Positions 16,018-23,269 of a stretch of DNA of 31,590 nucleotides are shown in pieces. Made by a program: the position numbers and the translations under genes. Each line of letters opens with the position of its first letter. Positions within the stretch are counted from its first letter, which is position 1. The notes below the pieces were generated by a model. That model worked only from the letters and a program-made list of their open reading frames with translations, did no database searches and had not been told where the DNA came from. Origin of the DNA: Lachnospiraceae bacterium UBA3762 (GTDB lineage: Bacteria; Bacillota; Clostridia; Lachnospirales; Lachnospiraceae); the NCBI GenBank assembly GCA_002371615.1, contig DFGA01000057.1, positions 1-31,590 on the forward strand, given 5' to 3'.

Positions 16018-17127
16018 ATGAACAATATGTCAGATAAAGTGCCTGTATCCGTAGGCATTCTTGCTGGCGGCAAGAGCCGGAGAATGGGGAGTGACAAGGC
16101 ACTTATTGAACTGAATAACGAGACTATGCTTGCAAGACTTATCCGCGAACTGTCGGGGTGCGGAGAGGTTTTTGTTTCGGCGTCCGAAAAAGGTGCATAC
16201 GAGTCATTCGGTGCAAGGGTTGTATATGATGAAAATCGGGATATCGGACCTATTGAGGGAATAAGAAGATTAGTATCGGAAGCCGAAAGTGAGTATGTAT
16301 TTATATGTGCTACCGATATGCCGTTCATAAATGCCGGCATAGTTGATTATATCAGGGAATTCATATCATCGGACTATGATTGTTTTGTAATAACGGATGA
16401 TGAGCACATTCACCCGCTTTGCGCCATATATTCAAAGAGGATACTTGGCGCCGTGGAAGAGGCTATACAGGAAGGAAAGTACCGTTTAAGAGAGATACTT
16501 GACAGAGTAAGATGCAAATACATCAGTATAGCTCCGACAAAGTTCGATAAGAAGATACTTAAGAATGTAAATACAAAGGAAGAATTAATAAGCCTGACGC
16601 TACCGGTTATCTTTGCCGTAAGCGGATATAAGAATACAGGCAAAACGTGGCTTATAGAAAAACTCATCAATGAGTTTATAAGAAGAGGCTATTCGGTTGG
16701 TATAATAAAACATGATGCGGGTGACCATATTGTTCATGCACAGTCTACGGATACGTTCCGATACAAGGCGGCCGGTGCGGCAATTACCGCCGTATTTTCA
16801 GGTACGGAGTATGTTCTTACCGGCGGAAAAAGATCAGTTGATGACTTGATCGGAGATTTGAGAAGACAGTCAGAACCTCCCGATATAATCATACTCGAAG
16901 GATTCCGGGATTCGGAGATCCCCAAAATAGAGATTGTGAAGAAGAGCGTCTCGCCGCATATAGCGTCATCTTTCGAAACACTCATATGTATATCGACCGA
17001 TTGTATACTCCCTTGTGATGTCACCTGTCCGGTGTTTGCACCGGATGATGTTACGGGGATTTTTTCATGCATAACAGATTATTTTTTACTATCCAAATCC
17101 GGAAAAGGCGAGTGGCAGATACTATGA
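16018..17127 (+). CDS. MobA-MobB fusion: molybdenum cofactor guanylyltransferase plus GTP-binding adaptor
   Basis: Bifunctional cytoplasmic protein of 369 residues. Residues 1-190 are MobA, which links GMP to Mo-molybdopterin to build the bis-MGD cofactor of formate dehydrogenase: LAGGKSRRMGSDKA at 15-28 binds GTP, and CATDMPF has the metal aspartate D100. Residues 196-369 are MobB, a P-loop protein assisting this step: GYKNTGKT at 203-210 (Walker A), followed by GIIKHDAGDH and a Walker-B-like DIIILEGF. The two halves are separate genes in E. coli. ATG 16018 follows GAGGA with long spacing, so ATG 16027 is an alternative. The 3' end overlaps the next gene by ATGA. Presence of MobA fits the bis-PGD type catalytic subunit. 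Confidence 0.92.
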   Translation: MNNMSDKVPVSVGILAGGKSRRMGSDKALIELNNETMLARLIRELSGCGEVFVSASEKGAYESFGARVVYDENRDIGPIEGIRRLVSEAESEYVFICATDMPFINAGIVDYIREFISSDYDCFVITDDEHIHPLCAIYSKRILGAVEEAIQEGKYRLREILDRVRCKYISIAPTKFDKKILKNVNTKEELISLTLPVIFAVSGYKNTGKTWLIEKLINEFIRRGYSVGIIKHDAGDHIVHAQSTDTFRYKAAGAAITAVFSGTEYVLTGGKRSVDDLIGDLRRQSEPPDIIILEGFRDSEIPKIEIVKKSVSPHIASSFETLICISTDCILPCDVTCPVFAPDDVTGIFSCITDYFLLSKSGKGEWQIL

Positions 17128-18158
17128 AACTTGTAAAAACCATAGAAGCAGAAGGAGCAATCCTTTGTCATGATATAACACAAATAATACCGAACGTAAG
17201 CAAAGGTCCGGTGTTCAAAAAGGGACATATCGTCACGAAGGAAGATATTCCGGTTCTTTTGTCGGTTGGAAAAGAGAATCTGTATGTATGGGAAGCTAAA
17301 GAGGGAATGATGCATGAGGATGATGCGGCCGAAGTTCTTCGTATGATAGTTATGGGAGATGATCCGGCGATGTACGCATCGGATCCGTCAGAAGGAAAGA
17401 TAAGCATTTATGCCGCGTGTGACGGGCTTCTGACGATCAGACGGGATAAGCTTACGGCTATTAACAGCATCGGACAGATGATGATTGCTACTATAGCCGG
17501 CGACAGACCAGTACATAAGGGAGACATGCTTGCAGGCACAAGAGTCATTCCTCTTGTTATAGAGGAAGTGTTCATGAATCAGGCCAAAGAGGCAGCGGGC
17601 GAAACCCGGATATTGTCTGTCCTTCCGTACAAGTTAAAAAAATATGCTCTTGTAATTACCGGAAACGAGGTTGCAACAGGGAGGATAGCAGACGGTTTTG
17701 CACCTGTTCTGGAAAGAAAAATGAGCGAATACGATACTGCGTGTATCGGGAAATCGTATCCGGGAGATGACCGTAAGACTATCACAAACGATATCCTCAA
17801 ATTTGCCGATGCCGGTGCGGATATTATACTGTGCAGCGGAGGCATGAGCGTTGATCCCGATGACAGGACACCGGGGGCGATTAAGGATACCGGGGCTAAA
17901 ATCATAAGTTACGGAGCGCCCGTTCTTCCCGGAGCAATGTTTCTGCTCTCATATCTGCATATAAAGGATAAAGTTATTCCCGTTCTCGGAGTTCCCGGCT
18001 GTGCCATGTACAATAAACGCACAATACTTGATCTGGTTCTTCCGAGAATACTGGCCGGACAGTCTCTTACAGCCCGGGACCTGGCTGCATACGGTGAAGG
18101 CGGATTGTGCAGGGGATGCGATGAATGTCGCTTCCCGAACTGTAGTTTTGGTATATGA
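17124..18158 (+). CDS. Molybdopterin-binding MoeA/MogA-like protein with C-terminal four-cysteine motif
   Basis: Protein of 344 residues with a central MoCF-biosynthesis (MogA/MoeA) fold: LVITGNEVATGRI, then ILCSGGMSVDPDDRTPGAI and VIPVLGVPGCAMY. The N-terminal part (about 1-150) resembles MoeA domains only loosely. The extreme C terminus is a compact cysteine motif, C329, C332, C335, C340 (GLCRGCDECRFPNCSFG), spaced to hold an iron-sulfur cluster or a zinc ion. Start is ATG 17124, overlapping the MobA-MobB stop as ATGA; the longer frame from 17067 lies inside that gene. Similar proteins accompany molybdenum-enzyme genes in clostridia, but I know no assigned reaction. Likely a cofactor carrier, inserter or sensor acting with MoeA. 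Confidence 0.8.
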   Translation: MKLVKTIEAEGAILCHDITQIIPNVSKGPVFKKGHIVTKEDIPVLLSVGKENLYVWEAKEGMMHEDDAAEVLRMIVMGDDPAMYASDPSEGKISIYAACDGLLTIRRDKLTAINSIGQMMIATIAGDRPVHKGDMLAGTRVIPLVIEEVFMNQAKEAAGETRILSVLPYKLKKYALVITGNEVATGRIADGFAPVLERKMSEYDTACIGKSYPGDDRKTITNDILKFADAGADIILCSGGMSVDPDDRTPGAIKDTGAKIISYGAPVLPGAMFLLSYLHIKDKVIPVLGVPGCAMYNKRTILDLVLPRILAGQSLTARDLAAYGEGGLCRGCDECRFPNCSFGI

Positions 18159-18220
18159 CTCGGCCGAAGGGCGAGTCAGCCCGAGCGGCGCTTGAGCGGA
18201 GTAGGTAAGGAGAAAACCTG
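18157..18220 (+). repeat. GC-rich overlapping hairpins between molybdenum-cofactor genes
   Basis: GACTCG (18157-18162) pairs with CGAGTC (18172-18177) around a 9-nt loop and includes the stop codon bases. GGGC (18169-18172) can alternatively pair with GCCC (18179-18182), and CTCGG (18159-18163) with CCGAG (18181-18185). GAGCGG follows twice. There is no T run, so this is not a standard terminator. It ends just before the moaC SD (AAGGAGA, 18208-18214), so it could tune expression or mRNA processing. Confidence 0.5.
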
Positions 18221-18709
18221 ATGGATTTTACACATATTAATGAAAAAGGCGAGGCCAACATGGTCGATATTTCCCCAAAGAGTGAAACATCCAGGATAGC
18301 TGTAGCCACCGGCACGATAAGAGTGTCGGATAAAGTAATTAATGCAGTAGCCGGACATGATGATCGTGAACTTAAAAAGGGTGATATCATCGGGACGGCA
18401 CGGATCGCCGGGATAATGGCGGCCAAGAAGACCGCGGATCTTATTCCGCTTTGTCATCAACTGCTTCTTACGGAGATTAAAGTTGATTTTGAAGTATTAA
18501 GCAGCGAGAGCAAGATAAAGTGCACGGTAAGGGTGAGCCTGTGCGGCAGAACCGGTGCGGAGATGGAGGCGCTTACAGCGGTCAGCGTTGCTCTTCTTAC
18601 GATCTACGATATGTGTAAAGCGGTAGACAGATCAATGGAAATAGGAGATATCATGCTTCTTGAAAAGGACGGAGGAAAATCAGGACATTTTACAAGAGCA
18701 TCAAAATAA
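18221..18709 (+). CDS. moaC: Cyclic pyranopterin monophosphate synthase MoaC
   Basis: Second enzyme of molybdopterin synthesis, converting the MoaA product to cyclic pyranopterin monophosphate. The 162-residue protein is normal in length and shows the family blocks: MVDISPKSETSRIAVATG at 14-31, KGDIIGTARIAGIMAAKKTADLIPLCH, and GRTGAEMEALTAVSVALLTIYDMCKA with the active-site lysine. The SD AAGGAGA is well placed before ATG. It lies in the middle of the cluster, 62 nt after the preceding stop and 15 nt before modA. The N terminus has an extra FTHINEKGEAN segment, usual for the family. Confidence 0.95.
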   Translation: MDFTHINEKGEANMVDISPKSETSRIAVATGTIRVSDKVINAVAGHDDRELKKGDIIGTARIAGIMAAKKTADLIPLCHQLLLTEIKVDFEVLSSESKIKCTVRVSLCGRTGAEMEALTAVSVALLTIYDMCKAVDRSMEIGDIMLLEKDGGKSGHFTRASK

Positions 18710-18724
18710 GAAATGGAGATTAAA

Positions 18725-19534
18725 ATGAATAACAGACTTAATAGAATTATTTGCGTGGGTTTAGTTGCAGTTATATCCGCTGCTTTAGCCGGATGCGTTA
18801 CAGTAAATATTAATAAAACCGATAATTCAGCCAAAGGGGAACTTACGATACTTGCAGCGGCTTCTTTAACGGATGTGTGTGACGAGTTAAAGGGCATATA
18901 TGAAAAGGAGAATCCTAATGTTATGTTAACCTTTTCATATGCGGGTTCCGGCTCTCTTCAGACCCAGATAGAAGAGGGTGCTCCCGCGGATATATTTATC
19001 AGTGCCGCAAATAAGCAGATGAAGGCTCTGTGCGATGAGGGACTTATGAATAATGAAACAGTACTTAATCTGCTTGAGAATAAAGTTGTTCTTATCGTTC
19101 CGCAAGGCAGCGCGGCAGACATATCATCATATGAAGATGTTGTAACGGACAAAGTATCGCTTATAGGTATAGGTGAGATCGAGAGTGTTCCGGCGGGGCA
19201 GTACGCCAAAGAGATATTTACCAGCCTCGGAATATGGGATGAGGTTGAGAAGAAGGCGAATTACGGAACGGATGTCAGGGCAGTTCTTGAATGGGTTGAG
19301 AGCGGTGAGGTAGATTGCGGAGTTGTGTATGCTACGGATGCACTTACAAGCGATAAAGTGAGAATAGTGGCATATGCCCCCGAGGGGAGCCATGATCCCG
19401 TGATATATCCCGCAGGAGTTATTAAGAGCACATCAAATGAGCAGCTTGCAGAAGATTTTATTGCCTATCTGCAAAGTGAAGAAGCAATGACTGTATTTGA
19501 GAAATACGGATTTTCTGCGGCGGGTGCCGATTAA
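18725..19534 (+). CDS. modA: Molybdate ABC transporter, substrate-binding lipoprotein ModA
   Basis: Extracellular molybdate (possibly also tungstate) receptor of 269 residues. A lipoprotein signal peptide ends in LAGC with lipidated C24, so the protein is anchored outside the membrane. After it comes the ModA pattern: LTILAAASLTDVCDEL, FSYAGSGSLQTQIEEGAPADIFISA, then VPAGQYAKE and DCGVVYATDA. ATG 18725 is preferred over ATG 18713 because GGAG at 18715-18718 lies 6 nt upstream of it. It stands 15 nt after moaC and 13 nt before modB. Confidence 0.95.
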   Translation: MNNRLNRIICVGLVAVISAALAGCVTVNINKTDNSAKGELTILAAASLTDVCDELKGIYEKENPNVMLTFSYAGSGSLQTQIEEGAPADIFISAANKQMKALCDEGLMNNETVLNLLENKVVLIVPQGSAADISSYEDVVTDKVSLIGIGEIESVPAGQYAKEIFTSLGIWDEVEKKANYGTDVRAVLEWVESGEVDCGVVYATDALTSDKVRIVAYAPEGSHDPVIYPAGVIKSTSNEQLAEDFIAYLQSEEAMTVFEKYGFSAAGAD

Positions 19535-19547
19535 GAGGATTATATGT

Positions 19548-20222
19548 ATGGATTATTCACCGTTATGGATATCACTTAAGATAGCGGTTTGTTCGACGAT
19601 CATAACTTTTTTTGCGGGTGTTGCTTCAGCATGGCTTGTTACTTACCTGCGAGGTGCAAAGCATGTAGTTGATGCCGTGTTGTCCGTTCCACTGGTCCTC
19701 CCGCCAACGGTTGTGGGATTTCTGCTGCTTATGCTTCTTGGCAGAAGCAGCGGGATCGGGGGGTTGCTTGAGAATGTGGGGCTACATGTTATATTTACGT
19801 GGCAGGGTGCGACAGTTGCCGCTGCTGTAGTTTCGTTTCCTGTTATGTACCGTGGAATCCGCGGAGCAATTGAGCAGGTAGATGAGAACCTGATATTTGC
19901 CGCAAGAACTCTGGGGATGCGTGAGTACACGATACTCAGAAAGATAATAATTCCGGCTGCCCGTCCGGGAATAGCAGCATCAACTGTCCTTGCTTTTGCA
20001 CGTGCACTAGGTGAATTCGGAGCTACTATCATGGTTGCCGGTAATCTTCCGGGACGAACAAGAACAATGTCGATAGCTGTGTATACAGCAATGCAGTCCG
20101 GAAACCGTAATCTTGCGATGAAGTGGGTATTGATCATTATAGTATTCTCTCTGATTATCCTGATACTTATGAATGTGGTTGCCGGAAGAGGAAGTAGAAC
20201 CCTGCCGGTGCAAAGAGGTTAA
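19548..20222 (+). CDS. modB: Molybdate ABC transporter permease ModB
   Basis: Inner-membrane permease of 224 residues with five or six hydrophobic segments. Diagnostic parts are LPPTVVGFLLL near 60-70 and the cytoplasmic coupling loop followed by ALGEFGATIMVAGNLPGRTRT, both typical of ModB/CysT-type permeases. The frame extends upstream to 19497, but AGAGGA (19534-19539) places the start at ATG 19548 (MDYSPLW), which matches the family. It pairs with ModA and ModC on either side, giving a complete transporter. Confidence 0.95.
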   Translation: MDYSPLWISLKIAVCSTIITFFAGVASAWLVTYLRGAKHVVDAVLSVPLVLPPTVVGFLLLMLLGRSSGIGGLLENVGLHVIFTWQGATVAAAVVSFPVMYRGIRGAIEQVDENLIFAARTLGMREYTILRKIIIPAARPGIAASTVLAFARALGEFGATIMVAGNLPGRTRTMSIAVYTAMQSGNRNLAMKWVLIIIVFSLIILILMNVVAGRGSRTLPVQRG

Positions 20223-20231
20223 ACAGGATAA

Positions 20232-21311
20232 ATGGAATTGTTTGTTGACATAGAAAAACAAGTGGGCGGTTTTTGCTTGAGGAGCAGTTTTAGCATAGAA
20301 TCAGGACGCCTTGCGCTTCTGGGACCGTCCGGATGCGGCAAGACGATGACGCTTAAATGCATTGCCGGAATTGAAAAACCTGATAAGGGTACGATACGCC
20401 TTGGCGATAGGGTGTTGTACGACAGCGATAAAAAGATCAATGTGCCTTCGCGTGACAGGCATGCCGGATTCCTTTTCCAGAATTATGCTCTTTTCCCTAA
20501 TATGACGGTTCGGGAAAATGTGCTTGTTGCTTCGCATGACAAAAGGTATGCATTAGATCTTATAGAACGGTTTCAACTAGCTGATATCGAGGATCTGTTA
20601 CCGAACAGCCTCTCGGGAGGACAGAGTCAACGCACTGCGCTTGCAAGGATGCTTGCCGCCAAACCGGAAATACTTATGTTTGATGAGCCTTTTTCGGCGC
20701 TTGATAATTATCTTGCAATGAGGATGGAGAGAGAACTTCAAAAGATACTTGAAAATTTTGAAGGCCCGTCAATTCTGGTTACTCATGACCGGAATGAAGC
20801 TTACAGGATGGCAGACAAGATAGCCGCCATGGAGTCGGGATGTATCGTCGAGATAAAGGAACGGCATGATTTTTTTGATAATCCTGATACAGTAACTGCG
20901 GCAAGACTGACCGGTTGTAAGAATATCTCCGGAATATCGAAAAATGAGGATGGGTCATATTTCGCTCAGGACTGGGGTATTAGGCTCGAGCCTTGTACTG
21001 ACGGTAACGGTTTGGGACTTGATAGTGCAGATAGTGTGGGATATCGGGCCCATTACTTTAAGTTCGTATCTGAAAGTACGGGTCAGAACTGTTTTGATTG
21101 CGAGCTTTTACGCGTGGTTGAGGATACTTTTTCGGTTTCGGTTCTGTTCCGGCAAAGAGGGAATGACGCTGCCTCGGATGATTCGGTACTGACATGGATA
21201 GTCAATAAAGACGAATGGATTAAGATCAAAGACGATGTTATGAGTGGAACGTTTTTGCTTTCTATTGACCCGCAAAAGCTTATGCCGCTTCGGAACAGTA
21301 AGGATGGATGA
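20232..21311 (+). CDS. modC: Molybdate ABC transporter ATP-binding protein ModC
   Basis: ATPase of 359 residues that powers molybdate import. Complete nucleotide-binding domain: Walker A GPSGCGKT (31-38), Q-loop LFQNYALFP (81-89), signature LSGGQ (127-131), Walker B ILMFDEP (147-153), D-loop SALD and switch H185 in VTHDR. Residues after about 235 form a C-terminal domain that aligns in position with the molybdate-binding (Mop/TOBE-like) regulatory region of ModC, though its motif is weak. It starts 9 nt after modB and ends 3 nt before moaA. Confidence 0.93.
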   Translation: MELFVDIEKQVGGFCLRSSFSIESGRLALLGPSGCGKTMTLKCIAGIEKPDKGTIRLGDRVLYDSDKKINVPSRDRHAGFLFQNYALFPNMTVRENVLVASHDKRYALDLIERFQLADIEDLLPNSLSGGQSQRTALARMLAAKPEILMFDEPFSALDNYLAMRMERELQKILENFEGPSILVTHDRNEAYRMADKIAAMESGCIVEIKERHDFFDNPDTVTAARLTGCKNISGISKNEDGSYFAQDWGIRLEPCTDGNGLGLDSADSVGYRAHYFKFVSESTGQNCFDCELLRVVEDTFSVSVLFRQRGNDAASDDSVLTWIVNKDEWIKIKDDVMSGTFLLSIDPQKLMPLRNSKDG

Positions 21312-21314
21312 TAA

Positions 21315-22313
21315 ATGATCGACGGATTCGGAAGAATAATTGAATATCTGAGAGTGTCGGTTACCGATAAATGTAATCTCAGGTGCAGGTATTGCATGCC
21401 ACCGGAAGGGGTCAGTAAGCTGTCCCATTCAGACATACTTACGATAGAGGAGATAACAAGGATATGTGCACTGCTTTGCGAAATGGGAGTCCGTCGTGTG
21501 AGATTTACCGGCGGTGAGCCGCTTATAAGAAAAGGTATTACGGATCTTATACATAATCTTTCATCACTTGATAATGCCCCGGAAATATTGATGACAACAA
21601 ACGGGGTGCTTCTTGCGAAAAGTATTGAGGCACTTTATGAGGCGGGACTTGCCGGGGTCAATATCAGTCTGGATACAACCGACAGGAATGAATTTCTGAG
21701 GATGACCGGTTCAGACCTGCTTTCGGATGTAATTAATTCTATAAATGCTGCATACGAAACAGGGATAAGGATTAAGATCAATTGTGTCCCGATAACGGGA
21801 ATTAACGATAAAGAGATACCTAAAATAGCTGAGTTTGCAAGGAACCGGATGATTGATGTCAGATTTATTGAATTGATGCCAATAGGATGTGCGGCCGGAT
21901 ACGACAGAGTAACGGGTGAGGGAGTTTTGCATAAGATAATTCATTCATTCGGACTATCGGAAGGAGATCTGCATCCGGATTATGGAGAAGATTCACAGAA
22001 CGGAATACCGAAGGGTCCGGCCTTGTATTACAGAATCAAGGGATTTGCCGGAAGGATAGGTCTTATAGATCCGATATCGGATTCATTTTGCGATAAATGT
22101 AACAGGATAAGACTGACGTCAACCGGGCAAATAAAGCCATGTCTGTATTTCTCCGATAGTATTGATCTAAGGAAGCTTATAAGAGACGGTTGTACGGATG
22201 AAGACATCAAAGAAGCTGTTATGAGAGCTATTGCCGCAAAACCACGGGAACACAGATTCGGAATACCGGATGGTAACGGTGATTCAAGAAAAATGTATCA
22301 GATCGGAGGGTAA
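21315..22313 (+). CDS. moaA: GTP 3',8-cyclase MoaA (radical SAM)
   Basis: First enzyme of molybdopterin synthesis, rearranging GTP with S-adenosylmethionine radical chemistry. The 332-residue protein has the radical SAM cluster C20, C24, C27 (CNLRCRYC), the SAM-binding GGEP motif (FTGGEPL), and the C-terminal cluster C259, C262, C276 (CDKCNRIRL ... IKPC) that binds the substrate. It ends in GG, required in MoaA proteins for activity. It starts 3 nt after modC; the gap is too short for an own promoter. Confidence 0.96.
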   Translation: MIDGFGRIIEYLRVSVTDKCNLRCRYCMPPEGVSKLSHSDILTIEEITRICALLCEMGVRRVRFTGGEPLIRKGITDLIHNLSSLDNAPEILMTTNGVLLAKSIEALYEAGLAGVNISLDTTDRNEFLRMTGSDLLSDVINSINAAYETGIRIKINCVPITGINDKEIPKIAEFARNRMIDVRFIELMPIGCAAGYDRVTGEGVLHKIIHSFGLSEGDLHPDYGEDSQNGIPKGPALYYRIKGFAGRIGLIDPISDSFCDKCNRIRLTSTGQIKPCLYFSDSIDLRKLIRDGCTDEDIKEAVMRAIAAKPREHRFGIPDGNGDSRKMYQIGG

Positions 22314-22316
22314 GAA

Positions 22317-23228
22317 TTGCACGGAATACTTAAGGCTGTGTGTATCAGCCGGGAGAAAGGTACAGTCAAGAATAATATAGACAGATGTGAGATAATCGAA
22401 AATCACGGACTTAAGGGAGATGCACACGCCGGAAGCGCAAGGCAGGTAAGCCTGTTGTCCGAAGAAGCGGTAAATGATTTTCGCCAAAGGTGTGATGATA
22501 AGGTGGAACTTCTCCCGGGGGTGTTCGGAGAAAACCTTTTGGTAAGCGGATTTGACCTAAAGAGGTATCCTATAGGAGCGATTATTCTTATCGGTGATGT
22601 TGTTCTGCAACTGACACAGATCGGTAAAACATGCCACAGCGGATGCGAGATAATGGTGAAGACGGGAGAGTGCATTATGCCTCATGAAGGAGTATTTGCA
22701 AAGGTACTGAAGGGCGGAGTTGTCAGCGCCGGAGATGAGGTTACTATTCCATACCGCGCTGCCGTTTTAACCGCAAGTGACAGGTCGTACAGGGGAGAGA
22801 GGGAAGATAAGAGCGGCCCGGCAATAGTAAAAAGATTGGAAACTGCCGGCTATTATGTGGGTTCTCAATTGCTGTTGCCGGATGATGAAGATGGGCTGGC
22901 TGATGCACTGACAAAGGTTGTTGACGAAGAGAGACCTGATGTCATATTCACAACAGGTGGGACCGGATTAGCTGCCAGAGACCGGATGCCGGAGGCGACA
23001 AAACGTATTGCTGACCGGGATGTCCCGGGTATTGCCGAGGCTATAAGGGCATATAGCATGAAAATCACGCCGAATGCTATGTTATCGCGTGCTGTAAGCG
23101 TGATTAAAGACTCAACACTTATAATCAACCTTCCGGGAAGTCCGAAAGCTGTTCAAGAATGTCTAGACCTTGTATTGCCGGCCCTTGAACACGGACTCGG
23201 AATACTGAGAGGGGAGGTTGACGGATAA
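22317..23228 (+). CDS. MOSC domain-MogA/MoaB fusion protein (TTG start)
   Basis: Fusion of 303 residues. Residues 1-143 are a MOSC domain, a sulfur-carrier/molybdenum-cofactor-binding fold: GLKGDAHAG at 31-39, GVFGENLLVSG, and the conserved cysteine C106 in GKTCHSGC. Residues 147-303 are a MogA/MoaB-type molybdopterin adenylyltransferase: LTASDRSYRG, TTGGTGLAARDRMPEAT at 212-228, and NLPGSPKAV. The start is TTG at 22317, set by GGAGGG at 22305-22310 six nt upstream; there is no ATG nearby. It supplies the adenylylation step that precedes MoeA. The fused MOSC domain may hold or hand over the cofactor or sulfur; that role is inferred. It is the last gene of the cluster. Confidence 0.9.
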   Translation: MHGILKAVCISREKGTVKNNIDRCEIIENHGLKGDAHAGSARQVSLLSEEAVNDFRQRCDDKVELLPGVFGENLLVSGFDLKRYPIGAIILIGDVVLQLTQIGKTCHSGCEIMVKTGECIMPHEGVFAKVLKGGVVSAGDEVTIPYRAAVLTASDRSYRGEREDKSGPAIVKRLETAGYYVGSQLLLPDDEDGLADALTKVVDEERPDVIFTTGGTGLAARDRMPEATKRIADRDVPGIAEAIRAYSMKITPNAMLSRAVSVIKDSTLIINLPGSPKAVQECLDLVLPALEHGLGILRGEVDG

Positions 23229-23247
23229 AACCGCAAGCCTCCCCTCT
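23208..23247 (+). terminator. Strong hairpin at end of the molybdenum-cofactor cluster
   Basis: AGAGGGGAGG (23208-23217) pairs perfectly with CCTCCCCTCT (23238-23247), enclosing the stop codon of the MOSC-MogA gene. The following GTATTTTC is a weak U-tract. The chemotaxis gene ends at 23270 on the other strand, so the hairpin could serve both convergent transcripts. Confidence 0.65.
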
Positions 23248-23269
23248 GTATTTTCAGATTATCGGTGAT

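Noticed and set aside
17067..17123. N-terminal extension of the MoeA-like protein
   Set aside because: It lies wholly inside the MobA-MobB gene; the ATGA overlap at 17124 and start of the recognisable domain support the shorter product.
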